64,000 bases of DNA from Bradyrhizobium sp. WSM1417 (GTDB lineage Bacteria > Pseudomonadota > Alphaproteobacteria > Rhizobiales > Xanthobacteraceae), in assembly GCF_000515415.1 (NCBI RefSeq), contig NZ_KI911783.1:3090392-3154391 (forward strand), given 5' to 3'. This document shows positions 36,257 to 47,000 of the stretch, piece after piece. The position numbers were made by a program, and so were the translations under genes. Within the stretch, counting starts at the first letter, position 1; every line of letters starts with the position of its first letter. Below the pieces are notes generated by a model, which saw only the letters and a program-made list of their open reading frames with translations, did no database searches and had not been told where the DNA came from.

Positions 36257-38355
36257 TGCCCGATCTTTTGCTTGAACTGTTCTCCGAAGAAATCCCCGCG
36301 CGCATGCAGGCCAAGGCGGCGGAGGATTTGCGCCGCATGGTCACCGACAAGCTCGTCGCCGAAGGTCTCGTCTACGAAGGCGCGAAGGCGTTCGCGACGC
36401 CGCGCCGCCTCGCGCTGACCGTGCACGGCATCCCTGCGCGCCAGCCTGACCTGAAGACCGAACGCCGCGGACCGAAGATCGGCGCGGCCGATGCGGCCGT
36501 GCAGGGGTTTCTGAAAGCGACGGGTTTGACGTCGCTGGATGAGGCCAAGATCCAGCGCGACCTGAAGGGCGACTTCTACATCGCGCTGATCGAAAAGCCC
36601 GGCCGCGATGCGATCGACGTGCTCGCGGAAATCCTTCCCGTCATCATCCGCACTTTCCCCTGGCCGAAATCGATGCGCTGGGGCGCGCGCTCCGGCAAGC
36701 CGGGCTCGCTGAGCTGGGTGCGCCCGCTTCATGCGATCACCGCGACGTTCGGACCGGAGACGGAAGAGCCCGATGTCGTCAAATTCTCGGTGGACGGCAT
36801 CGAGGCCGGCCAGACCACCTACGGCCATCGCTTCATGGCACCTAGTGCGATTTCCGTGCGCCGCTTCGAGGACTACGAAGCGAAGCTGAAGGCGGCAAAA
36901 GTCATCCTCGATCCGCAGGCGCGCAAGGACATCATCTTCGCCGATGCCAAGGAGCTGACCTTCGCGCAAGGCTTCGAGCTCGTCGAGGATCAGGTGCTGC
37001 TCGACGAGGTCTCGGGCCTCGTCGAATGGCCCGTCGTCATGATGGGATCGTTCGAAGCGGAATATCTCGCGATCCCGGACGAGGTGATCCGCGCCACCAT
37101 CCGCAACAACCAGAAATGCTTCGTCGTCAAAGATCCCAAGACGGGCAAGCTGACCAACAAGTTCGTGCTCACCGCCAACATCGAGGCGCCCGACGGCGGC
37201 AAGACCATCGTCGCCGGCAACGAGCGCGTGATCCGTCCGCGTTTGTCGGATGCAAAATTCTTCTATGAGACGGACCTGAAGACCAAGCTAGAAGACCGGC
37301 TGCCGAAGTTCGAGCAGATCGTGTTTCACGAGAAGCTCGGCACACAGGCTGAACGCATCAAGCGCATCGAGCGTCTCGCCGCCGAGATCGCGCCGCTGGT
37401 CGGCGCCGATGTCGCAAAGGCCACGCGGGCCGCGCATCTGGCGAAGGCGGATTTGTTGACCGAAGTCGTCGGCGAATTCCCCGAGGTGCAGGGCCTGATG
37501 GGCAAGTACTACGCGCTGGCCCAGGGCGAGGACGCCTCCGTAGCGGCGGCTTGCGAGGAGCATTACAAGCCGCAGGGGCCTGCTGATCGCGTGCCGACCG
37601 ATCCGGTTAGCGTCGCGGTGGCGCTCGCGGATAAGCTCGACACACTTATCGGCTTCTGGGCGATCGACGAAAAGCCGACGGGCAGCAAGGACCCGTATGC
37701 GCTGCGTCGTGCGGCGTTGGGTGTGATCAGGCTGATCACCGAGAACGGACTACGTCTGTCGCTCATGAAGATGGCGGCATCCGCACTCGCCGGCTTGTCC
37801 TTGAAGCCTGCCGATGCGCAGAAGCTTCCGAGCGACCTGCTTGCTTTCTTCGCCGACCGTCTGAAAGTCCAGCTCCGCGAACAGGGTGCGCGCCACGATC
37901 TCGTCGACGCCGTGTTCGCGCTCGGTGGCCAGGACGATCTCTTGATGATCGTTCGCCGCGTCGAGGCGCTCGGCAAGTTTCTCGAGACCGACGACGGCAA
38001 GAATTTGCTCGCCGGGATCAAGCGCGCCAGCAATATCCTCGGCATCGAGGAGAAGAAGGACAAGCGCAGCTTCGACGGCGCGCCCGATGCAGCGCTCTAC
38101 GGCCTCGGCGAGGAGAAGGCGCTGGCTAAGGCGATCGGCGAGGTGAAGGCGGAGGCAAGCGCTGCTGTCGTGAAGGAAGACTTCGCTGCCGCGATGAGTG
38201 CGATGGCAAAACTGCGCCCGCCGGTCGATGCGTTCTTCGAGAAAGTTCGCGTCAACGACGAGGATGCGAAGGTGCGTGAGAACCGCCTGAAGCTGCTGGG
38301 CGAGATCCGCAGCGCCACGCGTGCGGTGGCGGATTTCTCGAAGATCCAGGATTGA
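36256..38355 (+). CDS. glyS: Glycyl-tRNA synthetase beta subunit
   Basis: A 699-residue subunit of usual length. It begins with [18 protein letters not shown], the conserved start of GlyS, contains the HD-like central region ([18 protein letters not shown]), and ends with a helical tRNA-binding domain ([24 protein letters not shown]). It recognises tRNA-Gly and supports the alpha subunit. Start and glyQ stop overlap in TGATG, giving equal amounts of the two subunits. Confidence 0.97.
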   Translation: MPDLLLELFSEEIPARMQAKAAEDLRRMVTDKLVAEGLVYEGAKAFATPRRLALTVHGIPARQPDLKTERRGPKIGAADAAVQGFLKATGLTSLDEAKIQRDLKGDFYIALIEKPGRDAIDVLAEILPVIIRTFPWPKSMRWGARSGKPGSLSWVRPLHAITATFGPETEEPDVVKFSVDGIEAGQTTYGHRFMAPSAISVRRFEDYEAKLKAAKVILDPQARKDIIFADAKELTFAQGFELVEDQVLLDEVSGLVEWPVVMMGSFEAEYLAIPDEVIRATIRNNQKCFVVKDPKTGKLTNKFVLTANIEAPDGGKTIVAGNERVIRPRLSDAKFFYETDLKTKLEDRLPKFEQIVFHEKLGTQAERIKRIERLAAEIAPLVGADVAKATRAAHLAKADLLTEVVGEFPEVQGLMGKYYALAQGEDASVAAACEEHYKPQGPADRVPTDPVSVAVALADKLDTLIGFWAIDEKPTGSKDPYALRRAALGVIRLITENGLRLSLMKMAASALAGLSLKPADAQKLPSDLLAFFADRLKVQLREQGARHDLVDAVFALGGQDDLLMIVRRVEALGKFLETDDGKNLLAGIKRASNILGIEEKKDKRSFDGAPDAALYGLGEEKALAKAIGEVKAEASAAVVKEDFAAAMSAMAKLRPPVDAFFEKVRVNDEDAKVRENRLKLLGEIRSATRAVADFSKIQD

Positions 38356-38380
38356 GCGCGGTCTCGCGGCCACCAACACT

Positions 38381-38420
38381 GTCATTCCGTGGCGCGCCAC
38401 TTGGCGCGGCCCGGAATCCA
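38381..38420. repeat. Short palindromic repeat
   Basis: ATTCCG-GGCGCGCC and GGCGCG-CCCGGAAT are near reverse complements within 40 bases after the glyS stop. It looks like half of a longer element of the same general type as the other hairpin repeats, and may end the glyQS transcript. Confidence 0.5.
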
Positions 38421-38490
38421 TTTCTCCCCATCACGCACCGCATGATGGAGTCTTAGCTCGTGCTTCGCGGGCCTCGAACAACGAAAGCAC

Positions 38491-38528
38491 AAAAAGCCCC
38501 GCCCGGCGGGGGGAGGACCGGGCGGGGC
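38491..38528 (-). terminator. Rho-independent terminator of the DUF1236 gene
   Basis: Perfect 11-bp stem GCCCCGCCCGG/CCGGGCGGGGC with an 11-base loop. On the minus strand it is followed by TTTTT (complement of 38491-38495), so it terminates leftward transcription. It lies 76 bases past the stop of the DUF1236 gene. Confidence 0.85.
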
Positions 38529-38603
38529 CTGATGTCCGACTCTACTGCTCGCGTCAGCCTGATTGATGTGACGCGCCGGACACCTAGTCGATTCCTGAAG
38601 ACG

Positions 38604-38957
38604 CTAGTCCATCACCTCGACGATGCGCCGTGAGCGCGGCTCGACCAGCACGGTCTCGCCGTTCACGACGGTATAGCGATAGGTGGTGGCGCCGAAACGT
38701 TGCGGCACGTCATAATAGGTGACGCCGCTTTCAGGTAAGGTGGCACCGACCACCACGCGATCCGGGATGCGGAAGGCCGGCACACGTTGCTCGACGACAT
38801 AGTCGCGGAAAGCCGGCCGCTGCTCGACCGCGATGGTCGGGCCGCTGTCGACGACGACGGGCGCGCGTCCCACGGTGACGCTGGTTTGCGCCTGCGCCGC
38901 AAGGGGCCAGCCGATCGCGGCCGCGAGCGCTGCAAGAGCAAGAATCCTGTTCCGCAT
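38604..38957 (-). CDS. Secreted DUF1236-domain protein
   Basis: A 117-residue protein. The signal peptide is about 1-22 (MRNRILALAALAAAIGWP, cleavage near AAQAQ). The C-terminal half is the DUF1236 module: LPESGVTYYDVPQRFG, then YRYTVVNGETVLVEPRSRRIVEV, a small beta domain repeated in many alphaproteobacterial envelope proteins. Function unknown. The start at 38957 puts the signal peptide at the N-terminus, preceded by AAGGAG. It has a strong terminator and is divergent from the DUF3096 gene. Confidence 0.87.
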   Translation of the reverse strand: MRNRILALAALAAAIGWPLAAQAQTSVTVGRAPVVVDSGPTIAVEQRPAFRDYVVEQRVPAFRIPDRVVVGATLPESGVTYYDVPQRFGATTYRYTVVNGETVLVEPRSRRIVEVMD

Positions 38958-39179
38958 GGGCAACTCCTTCGAGAAGGTTTTCGGAAGCGCCAATGGCGCG
39001 ACCGGTTGCCAATGCACGCGTCTTCGCGATGTTCCGGAAAACGCCCGCCGCATTCGCGGCATTTTCGGGCAGTTTTCGCGAAGCCGGGAACTCGTGCGGG
39101 CCTAGTGCGTCTCTACCCGCGGAACCCAGTCCGCTATGATCCCGCCGCGATTCGCCCCCACCGCACGGAAAGAAAGTTC

Positions 39180-39335
39180 ATGCACATCACCGTCGCCCAC
39201 ATCTCGCCGATCCTGTCGCTGCTTGCGGGTGTGCTCATCCTGATCATGCCGCGCCTCCTGAATCTTATCGTCGCGATTTTTCTCATCATAAATGGTGCGA
39301 TCGGGCTCGGATTGTTGAAGTGGCTCCATCTCTAG
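39180..39335 (+). CDS. DUF3096-type small membrane protein
   Basis: A 51-residue protein almost entirely made of two hydrophobic helices joined by a PRLLN turn: ISPILSLLAGVLILIMP and LIVAIFLIINGAIGLGLL. This matches the DUF3096 family of tiny inner-membrane proteins, which have no known function. The ATG at 39180 lies a few bases after GGAAAGAAAG, a strong ribosome site. It stands alone between the DUF1236 gene (divergent) and ppdK. Confidence 0.82.
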   Translation: MHITVAHISPILSLLAGVLILIMPRLLNLIVAIFLIINGAIGLGLLKWLHL

Positions 39336-39431
39336 GCCTTCATTCTACGGAACTCTTCGACTTGCGCGGACCTGCCCAAAGTGGTGTAAGGCCCGCAATT
39401 ACCCATTCCTCTCGCAGGTTGTGTGCAAGCT

Positions 39432-42386
39432 ATGGCCAAAGTCGCCTCGAAAACTTCAGCGAAAATGCCAGCGAAATCAAAGTCCTCCGCCAAGACGAAA
39501 GCCGCGCCGGCGGCGCGCAAGGCACTTGCCAAGCGCGCCCCGAAGCCGGTTGCCAAGGCTGCCGCCAAGCCGGCTGTGAAGCCTGCCGCCAAGGCCGTTT
39601 CAAAGGCTGTTGCGAAGGCGCCAAAGAAGCCGGTTGCGCCGAAGGTCGCCGCGAAGCCGGCACCGAGCAAGGCTGCCCTAACCAAGGCTGCGCCTGTTGC
39701 GGCCAAGGCCGGCAAGTGGGTGTTCACCTTTGGGGACGGCAAGGCCGAAGGCAAAGCGGAGATGCGCGACCTGCTCGGCGGCAAGGGCGCCAACCTCGCC
39801 GAGATGGCCAATCTCGGCCTGCCGGTCCCTCCGGGCTTCACCATCCCGACCTCGGTCTGCACCTATTTCTACGCGCACGACAAATCCTACCCCAAGGAAC
39901 TGCGGTCTCAGGTTGAGAAGGCGCTCGATCATATCGGCAAGTTGACCGGCAAGATCTTCGGCGATTCCAAGAACCCGCTGCTCGTCTCCGTGCGCTCCGG
40001 CGGCCGCGCCTCGATGCCGGGCATGATGGACACGGTGCTCAATCTTGGCCTCAACGACGAGACCGTGGAAGCGCTGTCGGAACTCTCGGGCGATCGCCGC
40101 TTCGCTTATGACAGCTATCGCCGCTTCATCACCATGTATTCGGACGTGGTGCTCGGCTTCGAGCATCATCATTTCGAGGAAATCCTCGACACCTTCAAGG
40201 ACAGCCAGGGCTACACGCTCGACACCGATCTCACCGCCGACGACTGGGTCGATCTGGTCGGCAAGTACAAGGACGCCGTCGCGCGCGAAACCGGCAAGGA
40301 TTTTCCGCAGGATCCGCACGACCAGCTCTGGGGCGCGATTGGCGCGGTGTTTTCATCCTGGATGAACGCGCGCGCGGTGACCTACCGCAGGCTGCATGAT
40401 ATTCCGGAATCCTGGGGCACGGCGGTCAACGTGCAAGCCATGGTGTTCGGCAACATGGGCGAGACCTCGGCGACCGGCGTTGCCTTCACGCGCAATCCCT
40501 CGACCGGCGAGAGCAAGCTCTACGGCGAGTTCCTGATCAACGCGCAAGGCGAGGACGTGGTGGCGGGCATTCGCACGCCGCAGGACATCACCGAGGAAGC
40601 GCGCAATGACTCGGGCTCCGACAAGGCGTCGATGGAATCGGCGATGCCGGAGGCCTTTAAGGAGCTGACGCGGATCTACACGCTGCTCGAGAAGCACTAC
40701 CGCGACATGCAGGACATGGAGTTCACGGTCGAGCAGGGCAAGCTCTGGATGCTGCAGACCCGCGGCGGCAAGCGTACGGCCAAGGCGGCGCTGCGCATCG
40801 CGGTCGAGCTCGCCAATGAAGGCCTGATCACCAAGAAGGAAGCGGTGACGCGGATCGACCCCGCCTCGCTCGACCAGCTGCTGCATCCGACCATCGACCC
40901 CAACGCCAAGCGCGACGTGATCGCGACCGGCCTGCCGGCCTCGCCGGGTGCGGCCTCCGGCGAGATCGTGTTCTCCTCGGACGAAGCGGCCAAGCTTCAG
41001 GCCGACGGCCGCAAGGTGATCCTGGTCCGGATCGAGACCAGCCCCGAAGACATCCACGGCATGCACGCTGCCGAAGGCATCTTGACCACCCGCGGCGGCA
41101 TGACCTCGCACGCTGCAGTGGTCGCGCGCGGCATGGGCAAGCCCTGCGTCTCCGGCTGCGGCACCATCCGCGTCGATTACGGCCGCGGCACCATGAGCAT
41201 CGGCTCGCGCACCTTCAAGACCGGCGACGTCATCACCATCGACGGCTCGCTCGGCCAGGTGCTTGCCGGCCGCATGCCGATGATCGAGCCCGAGCTGTCC
41301 GGCGAGTTCGGCACGCTGATGAAATGGGCCGACCAGGTCCGCAAGATCGGCGTGCGCGTCAACGCGGACACGCCGGAGGACGCGCACACCGCGATCAAGT
41401 TCGGCGCGGAAGGCATCGGCCTCTGCCGTACCGAGCACATGTTCTTCGAGGAGACGCGCATCCGCACGGTGCGCGAGATGATCCTCTCCGAGGACGAGCA
41501 GTCGCGACGCGCTGCGCTGGCAAAGCTGCTGCCGATGCAGCGCGCCGACTTCGTCGAGCTGTTCGAGATCATGAAGGGCCTGCCCGTCACGATCCGCTTG
41601 CTTGATCCGCCGCTGCACGAGTTCCTGCCGCACACCCATGCCGAGGTCGAGGAAGTGGCGCGCGCCATGAACACCGACCCGCGGCGCCTGGCCGACCGCG
41701 CGCGCGAGCTGTCGGAGTTCAATCCGATGCTCGGCTTCCGCGGCTGCCGTATCGCGATCGCCTATCCCGAGATCGCCGAAATGCAGGCGCGTGCGATCTT
41801 CGAAGCAGCGGTCGAGGCCGAGAAGCGCACCGGCAAGGCCGTCGGCCTCGAGGTGATGGTGCCGCTGATCGCCACCAAGATGGAGCTCGACCTTGTCAAG
41901 GCGCGAATCGATGCCACCGCGAAGGCGGTGATGCGCGACACCAACACCAAGCTGACCTATCAAGTCGGCACCATGATCGAGCTGCCGCGCGCCTGCCTGC
42001 TCGCGGCCGAGATCGCGGAGAGCGCCGAGTTCTTCTCATTCGGTACCAACGACCTCACGCAGACGACGTATGGCATCAGCCGTGACGATGCCGCGAGCTT
42101 CCTGGGGACTTACGTGTCCAAGGGCATCCTGCCGATCGATCCCTTCGTCGCGCTCGACCAGGAAGGCGTCGGCGAGCTCGTCAAGATCGGCGTCGCACGC
42201 GGTCGTAAGACGCGCGCCTCGCTCAAGGTCGGCATCTGCGGCGAGCACGGCGGCGATCCCGCCTCCGTCGCCTTCTGCCATGCGATCGGCCTCGACTACG
42301 TCTCCTGCTCGCCCTACCGCGTCCCGATCGCCCGCCTCGCCGCCGCGCAAGCCGCGCTCGGCAAGGCGGTCGCGAGCCAGGCATAA
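39432..42386 (+). CDS. ppdK: Pyruvate phosphate dikinase with histone-H1-like N-terminal tail
   Basis: A 984-residue enzyme that interconverts pyruvate, ATP and phosphate with phosphoenolpyruvate, AMP and diphosphate. The ATP-grasp domain starts near residue 94 (VFTFGDG, LLGGKGANLAEM). The phosphorylated His560 is in GGMTSHAAVVARGMGKP, and the catalytic Cys936 is in VGICGEHGG, so it is complete. The first 93 residues are an added low-complexity tail of Lys, Ala and Pro (AAAKPAVKPAAKAVSKAV type), like histone H1 tails, with no role in the fold. ATG 39432 is preferred over GTG 39423. A strong terminator follows. Confidence 0.96.
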   Translation: MAKVASKTSAKMPAKSKSSAKTKAAPAARKALAKRAPKPVAKAAAKPAVKPAAKAVSKAVAKAPKKPVAPKVAAKPAPSKAALTKAAPVAAKAGKWVFTFGDGKAEGKAEMRDLLGGKGANLAEMANLGLPVPPGFTIPTSVCTYFYAHDKSYPKELRSQVEKALDHIGKLTGKIFGDSKNPLLVSVRSGGRASMPGMMDTVLNLGLNDETVEALSELSGDRRFAYDSYRRFITMYSDVVLGFEHHHFEEILDTFKDSQGYTLDTDLTADDWVDLVGKYKDAVARETGKDFPQDPHDQLWGAIGAVFSSWMNARAVTYRRLHDIPESWGTAVNVQAMVFGNMGETSATGVAFTRNPSTGESKLYGEFLINAQGEDVVAGIRTPQDITEEARNDSGSDKASMESAMPEAFKELTRIYTLLEKHYRDMQDMEFTVEQGKLWMLQTRGGKRTAKAALRIAVELANEGLITKKEAVTRIDPASLDQLLHPTIDPNAKRDVIATGLPASPGAASGEIVFSSDEAAKLQADGRKVILVRIETSPEDIHGMHAAEGILTTRGGMTSHAAVVARGMGKPCVSGCGTIRVDYGRGTMSIGSRTFKTGDVITIDGSLGQVLAGRMPMIEPELSGEFGTLMKWADQVRKIGVRVNADTPEDAHTAIKFGAEGIGLCRTEHMFFEETRIRTVREMILSEDEQSRRAALAKLLPMQRADFVELFEIMKGLPVTIRLLDPPLHEFLPHTHAEVEEVARAMNTDPRRLADRARELSEFNPMLGFRGCRIAIAYPEIAEMQARAIFEAAVEAEKRTGKAVGLEVMVPLIATKMELDLVKARIDATAKAVMRDTNTKLTYQVGTMIELPRACLLAAEIAESAEFFSFGTNDLTQTTYGISRDDAASFLGTYVSKGILPIDPFVALDQEGVGELVKIGVARGRKTRASLKVGICGEHGGDPASVAFCHAIGLDYVSCSPYRVPIARLAAAQAALGKAVASQA

Positions 42387-42410
42387 GCCGATTTGAAATG
42401 CTGAATGCGG

Positions 42411-42443
42411 AGAGGCGGGGCCAAACCCCGCCTCTTTCTTTTT
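42411..42443 (+). terminator. Rho-independent terminator of ppdK
   Basis: Perfect 10-bp stem AGAGGCGGGG/CCCCGCCTCT with a 5-base loop, followed by TTCTTTTT, beginning 25 bases after the ppdK stop. Confidence 0.92.
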
Positions 42444-42490
42444 GAGGCTCGACTGCTTCCGCACCGTCATTGCATCACCACACACTCGCT

Positions 42491-42592
42491 GTCATCGCCC
42501 GGCTTGACCGGGCGATCCAGTACGCCGAGACGTGAGTGCTAGAACGTAGAAGCCGCGGCATACTGGATGCCCCGATCAAGTCGGGGCATGAC
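42491..42592. repeat. Intergenic palindromic repeat, family 5
   Basis: Outer arms GTCATCGCCCGG and TCGGGGCATGAC and inner arms GATCCAGTA and TACTGGAT frame a 102-base hairpin. It is in the 484-base gap between ppdK and the cell-wall hydrolase gene. The remaining 42593-42870 holds the hydrolase promoter and an A/T-richer stretch (CCTAAATTAGATACTCACG), but no gene I can support. Confidence 0.78.
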
Positions 42593-42870
42593 AGCGGATG
42601 ATGTTGCAACACCGGGAACCCATCGCACGTCCCGCAATGACACGTGCGCGCAACAGTTCCTTCACCATTCGCGTTGACCAATTGTTTACCCCGTCGCGTG
42701 AGGGCGCATTTACCAACGCGCATCATCACCCCGTGAAAACACCTGCGATTGCTTGCGTGTGCCGCATGCGCAACGCCGATTAACGCCCCGGCAACCTAAA
42801 TTAGATACTCACGATAAAGATCGAATTGCACGGATGTACTGCGGCTCGATTTTTCTAGCGTAAGCGTAGC

Positions 42871-44337
42871 GTGAGCGTATCGATGTTTTTGTTGCGTACC
42901 CATCCGAAGGGCGCGCGGTTCGCGTCCTTCGGCATCGGTCTCTGCATCTTCGCATTGATGCCGAGAGAGACCGGCTATCAGGACATTGCCTCGCTGCTGG
43001 CGCGCCAACCCGGCGTCGCGGAGCGTTGGCAGAAGCAGGTGTTCTCTGCTGCGTCCTCCATACAGCTCGCCACCTACAGTTTTTCCCGGCCGATCGGCAC
43101 TTCGGCGCCGCAGAGCGCTATGGTTCGCCTCGCGAGCCTCGACGGCCGCGATGTCACCGGCGCGATCAGCCGCAATCCGGCGCTTCAGGCGCCGCCGCGC
43201 TACCAGGCCGCCGATTTTCCCAAGGTCGATCGCTCCATGAAGGGTGACCGCCTCGCAACCGTCACACCGACGCAGGCTCCCGAAGCGGGCGCGCCGACGG
43301 CAGCGCCGACGCAGGAAGATCCCGCGACGTCGAACAGCTCGGTGTTCGGCGCCAAGACCGTCGCGCTGCCACAGGCGATGTCGCCGGAGTCCGCGGCCGC
43401 GCTGGATCCTGAACTCGCGGAAGCGCTGCGCGCGCCGCCGCTGCCGCAATACACCAATGCGCCACAAGCCAGTGACGTTGCGCGCTCGATCGCGCTCCAG
43501 CCGCTTGAAGCGCTGAAGCAGGCCACCATTCCGGCTGCGCCGCCGCGCGATCCATTCCGCGTCAAGACGTCGAACCTGTTCTTCGGCAGCTCCTCGCTCG
43601 GCGGCAACGTCGAGAGCATCGAGAGCTGGCAACCCGGTGCAGAGCCGCTGATCGTGATGCCCGACCCCGACATGAAGGTGACGGCCTCGCTGTCGCCGCC
43701 GTCGCAGGATATTGCGAAGGATATCGAGAGCGGCGAGAGTGTCGCGCCGAAGGGAGAGGTCAACGTCGACAACCAACGCGCCAGATCGCCGGCGGAACGG
43801 CTCGCGCTCGACGACAAGTCGCGCGCGAAGTCCGAAAAATGCCTCGCGGAGGCCGTCTATTTCGAGTCCCGCGGCGAGGCCGTGCGCGGTCAGATGGCGG
43901 TTGCGCAGGTGGTGATGAACCGCGTGTTCTCCGGCAAATATCCGGACACCGTGTGCGGCGCGGTCTATCAGAACAAACACCGCCATCTCGCCTGCCAGTT
44001 CACCTTCGCCTGCGACAACAATGCCGACGTGATCCGCGAGCCCGAGATGTGGGAGCGTGCGAAAAGGATTTCGAAAGCCATGCTCGACGGCCAGATCTGG
44101 CTGCCCGAGGTCGGCAAGTCCACGCACTACCACGCCTACTGGGTTCGCCCGTCCTGGGTCGCCGAGATGAAGAAGATGTACAAGACCGGTGTCCACACCT
44201 TCTATCGCCCGCGCGCCTGGGGCGACGGCAGCGAAGAACCGAGCTGGGGGACCCCCGCGCAGACCGCCGCGCTCTCGGCCGAGCTCACCCAGGAAGCCAA
44301 GAGCTCCGCCGAGATGGGCGCGACCGAGCGGCGGTAG
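42871..44337 (+). CDS. SleB-type cell wall hydrolase (Hydrolase_2 domain)
   Basis: A 488-residue protein. A hydrophobic N-terminal segment (about 18-30, FASFGIGLCIFAL) may anchor or export it. Then comes a long Ala/Pro-rich linker (about 110-320). The C-terminal 160 residues form the Hydrolase_2 domain: CLAEAVYFESRGEAVRGQMAVAQVVMNRV from about 325, with the catalytic Glu of ESRGE, then CQFTFACD and THYHAYWVRP. Relatives (SleB, CwlJ) cut peptidoglycan. A GTG start at 42871 is used here; ATG 42883 is four codons later. The start lies in a short AGCGTA repeat. Confidence 0.88.
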   Translation: MSVSMFLLRTHPKGARFASFGIGLCIFALMPRETGYQDIASLLARQPGVAERWQKQVFSAASSIQLATYSFSRPIGTSAPQSAMVRLASLDGRDVTGAISRNPALQAPPRYQAADFPKVDRSMKGDRLATVTPTQAPEAGAPTAAPTQEDPATSNSSVFGAKTVALPQAMSPESAAALDPELAEALRAPPLPQYTNAPQASDVARSIALQPLEALKQATIPAAPPRDPFRVKTSNLFFGSSSLGGNVESIESWQPGAEPLIVMPDPDMKVTASLSPPSQDIAKDIESGESVAPKGEVNVDNQRARSPAERLALDDKSRAKSEKCLAEAVYFESRGEAVRGQMAVAQVVMNRVFSGKYPDTVCGAVYQNKHRHLACQFTFACDNNADVIREPEMWERAKRISKAMLDGQIWLPEVGKSTHYHAYWVRPSWVAEMKKMYKTGVHTFYRPRAWGDGSEEPSWGTPAQTAALSAELTQEAKSSAEMGATERR

Positions 44338-44345
44338 ACGTTCTT

Positions 44346-44488
44346 CACCTCGCCCCGCTTGCGGGGAGAGGTCAGATTACATCGAAGATGCAATCTGGGT
44401 GAGGGGGACTCTCCACGAGTCCAACTCTCACCTTCCCTGTGGAGGCTCCCCCTCAACCCAACCCTCTCCCCGCAAGCGGGGCGAGGGA
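44346..44488. repeat. Intergenic palindromic repeat, family 1, copy D
   Basis: CACCTCGCCCCGCTTGCGGGGAGAGG and CCTCTCCCCGCAAGCGGGGCGAGG form a long stem, with an inner pair ACTCTCCACGAGTCC. It lies between the convergent hydrolase and nadC genes. Confidence 0.75.
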
Positions 44489-44499
44489 GAAGACTGGCC

Positions 44500-45378
44500 T
44501 CACGCATCGATATCCAGCGCGCAGTCGAGATTCGGCGCCGAATGCGTCAACGCGCCGGCTGAAGCGTAGTCGATGCCGGTCGCCGCGATGGCGGCGATCG
44601 AGTCCAGGGTGACACCGCCGGATGCCTCCAGTTCGAGGCGTCCCTCGTTGATCCCAACGGCTTCGCGCAGCGTCGCAATGTCCATGTTGTCGAGCAGCAC
44701 GGCGTCGGCAAGGCCGGTGTCGAGCACCTCGCGCAACTGCGCCAGCGTGTCGACCTCAATCTCGATCTTGACGAGATGGCCGGCATGGGCGCGGGCGCGC
44801 TCCAGCACGGGGCGGATGCCGCCGGCGACCGCGATGTGGTTGTCCTTGATCAGGATCGCGTCGTCGAGCCCAAAGCGGTGATTGAAGCCGCCGCCGCAGC
44901 GTACCGCGTATTTCTCCAATGCGCGCAGCCCAGGCGTGGTCTTTCGCGTGCAGCAGATCCGCATCCGGGTGCCCTCGGTGCGCGCAACATAGTCCGCTGT
45001 GAGCGTCGCAACGCCCGACAGGCGGCCGACGAAGTTCAGCGCGGTCCGCTCCGCCGTGAGGATGGCGCGGGCCGACCCCGAGATCGTCAGCACCTGCTGT
45101 CCGCGGGCGACACGCACGGCGTCGCGAACATGTGCGCGTATCTCGATCTCGGGCGAGAGTTTTTGCAACGTGGCGAGCGCCAGCGGCAAGCCGGCGATCA
45201 CGCCGGATTGCCGTGCGACCAGGATCGCTTGCGCCTTCGTTGCCTCGGGGATCGTCGCGAGCGAGGTGATGTCGCCGGCGCGGCCGAGATCCTCATCAAG
45301 CGCGCGGTGCACGGCCTCGTCGAGCGCGAGCGGGGAGAGGAAGGCGTCGGGATAGAGCAGAGAAGTCGGGATGATCAT
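44500..45378 (-). CDS. nadC: Nicotinate-nucleotide pyrophosphorylase (carboxylating)
   Basis: A 292-residue enzyme that turns quinolinate and PRPP into nicotinate mononucleotide, the last step of this NAD branch. Motifs: GDITS near residue 34, [43 protein letters not shown], and [12 protein letters not shown], which line the active site. The start at 45378 gives [10 protein letters not shown]. It is the last gene of the operon nadA-nadB-nadC, 11 bases after nadB. A family 1 hairpin follows the stop and probably ends the transcript. Confidence 0.96.
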   Translation of the reverse strand: MIIPTSLLYPDAFLSPLALDEAVHRALDEDLGRAGDITSLATIPEATKAQAILVARQSGVIAGLPLALATLQKLSPEIEIRAHVRDAVRVARGQQVLTISGSARAILTAERTALNFVGRLSGVATLTADYVARTEGTRMRICCTRKTTPGLRALEKYAVRCGGGFNHRFGLDDAILIKDNHIAVAGGIRPVLERARAHAGHLVKIEIEVDTLAQLREVLDTGLADAVLLDNMDIATLREAVGINEGRLELEASGGVTLDSIAAIAATGIDYASAGALTHSAPNLDCALDIDA

Positions 45379-45389
45379 GGCAAACTCCG

Positions 45390-46991
45390 TCAGGCGATCA
45401 TGGGTTGCGCGGTGCGCGGTGTCGGGCGTTCGGTCAGGCCATCTGCGATCTCGCGCACTGCTGCGAGAGTCGTCATCGTGCGCTGCGCGAGTGCGGGAAC
45501 GTCCGCGGAATGGTCGGAGCGGAAATGCGCGCCGCGGCTTTCGCACCGGTTCCAGGCCGACGCCGCCACGAGCAGGGCTGCCGTGGCCATGTTGCGCACC
45601 GCAATGCTCGTGGCCTCGCGTTCGAGCGCGGCGAAGCTGCGAACGGCTTCCGCGAGCCCGTCACGATCGCGGATCACGCCGACATGCGCGCTCATCAGCG
45701 TCCGCAGCCGCTTCACGGCCGCAGCATCCGGCGCGCCGCTCTGCGGCGTCGCTAACTCCGCCAGTCGTGTGGGCGAGCGAATGGTGCGGCCAGCGATGTC
45801 GTCGGCGATACGCGCGGCGTAGACTACGGCCTCCAGCAGCGAATTCGACGCAAGCCGGCTCGCACCGTGCGCGCCGGTGGACGACACTTCGCCGCCGGCC
45901 CAGAGCCCTTCGATCGAGCTGCGTCCGCGATGGTCGACCGCGATGCCGCCCATGTGATAGTGCGCCGCCGGTGCGATCGGGATGGCCTGCGTGGCGGGAT
46001 CGATGCCGGCGGCGATGCAGCTTGCATGAACGGTCGGGAATTTGGCGGCGAAGCGCGCGCCCAGCGCTTGCCGGGCATCGAGGAAGGCGCCGCGCCCGGC
46101 TGAGATCTCCGCGAACACGCCGCGGGCCACGATGTCGCGCGGTGCAAGCTCGGCGAGCGGATGACGCGCCGCCATGAAACGCTCGCCACGGCCGTTGATT
46201 AGCGTCGCGCCTTCGCCGCGCAGCGCTTCCGTGGCGAGCGGCGCGGGATCGCGGCCGACCATGATGGCGGTCGGGTGAAACTGCACGAACTCGGAATCCG
46301 CGATGACCGCGCCTGCGCGTGCAGCAGTCGCAAGGCCGGATCCGCTGGCCTCGCGCGGATTGGTGGTGACAGCATAGAGATGGCCGATGCCACCCGTGGC
46401 CAGCACCACCGTCCGCGCGGCGAGCAGGACCGGCCGTGCGGCGAAATTGTCGGGTTCGCGCAACTGAAGGCCGGTGACGGCGCCGTCCTCGGTCAACAGC
46501 GCCTCGGCGACGAAACCTTCGATCAGTCGGATCGACCGCGTGCGCCGCACGGCATCGCTCAGCGCCGCGATGATGGCGGCGCCCGCGCCATCGCCACGCA
46601 CATGCACGATGCGGCGCGCCGAATGTGCGGCTTCGCGCCCGACTGCGAGCCTGCCTTCGAGATCGCGGTCGAACGGCACGCCATAGGCGAGAAGATCGTG
46701 AATCCGCGGTGCGGCCTCGCGCGCGATCCCGAGTGCGACAGCTTCGTCGACGATGCCGCCGCCAACTGCAACCGTGTCCGCGGCGTGCGCTTCCGGCGTA
46801 TCGCCTTCAGCCATTGCTGCGGCGATACCGCCTTGCGCCCATGCGGACGACGCGCCCTGTCCGAGCGGCGCGGCCGAGATCAATGTCACAGGCCGCGGCG
46901 CGAGCTTGAGCGCGCAGAACAATCCGGCAAGGCCGCCGCCGACGATGACGACGTCGTCGGAGCGGGTGAGCGTGTTGATGTTGTTTGTCAT
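45390..46991 (-). CDS. nadB: L-aspartate oxidase
   Basis: A 533-residue FAD enzyme that oxidises aspartate to iminoaspartate. Its FAD motif is [18 protein letters not shown] at about 14-31; [13 protein letters not shown] is typical; the substrate loop is FVQFHPTAI and the C-terminal FAD contact is [21 protein letters not shown]. These match the fumarate reductase/succinate dehydrogenase flavoprotein family but with the NadB-specific residues. It is 9 bases after nadA and 11 before nadC. The iminoaspartate is passed to NadA. Confidence 0.96.
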   Translation of the reverse strand: MTNNINTLTRSDDVVIVGGGLAGLFCALKLAPRPVTLISAAPLGQGASSAWAQGGIAAAMAEGDTPEAHAADTVAVGGGIVDEAVALGIAREAAPRIHDLLAYGVPFDRDLEGRLAVGREAAHSARRIVHVRGDGAGAAIIAALSDAVRRTRSIRLIEGFVAEALLTEDGAVTGLQLREPDNFAARPVLLAARTVVLATGGIGHLYAVTTNPREASGSGLATAARAGAVIADSEFVQFHPTAIMVGRDPAPLATEALRGEGATLINGRGERFMAARHPLAELAPRDIVARGVFAEISAGRGAFLDARQALGARFAAKFPTVHASCIAAGIDPATQAIPIAPAAHYHMGGIAVDHRGRSSIEGLWAGGEVSSTGAHGASRLASNSLLEAVVYAARIADDIAGRTIRSPTRLAELATPQSGAPDAAAVKRLRTLMSAHVGVIRDRDGLAEAVRSFAALEREATSIAVRNMATAALLVAASAWNRCESRGAHFRSDHSADVPALAQRTMTTLAAVREIADGLTERPTPRTAQPMIA

Positions 46992-47000
46992 GGCTTTATC

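Noticed and set aside
40353..41963. A 536-codon leftward frame opposite ppdK
   Set aside because: Antisense to the catalytic part of PPDK; composition typical of a shadow frame.
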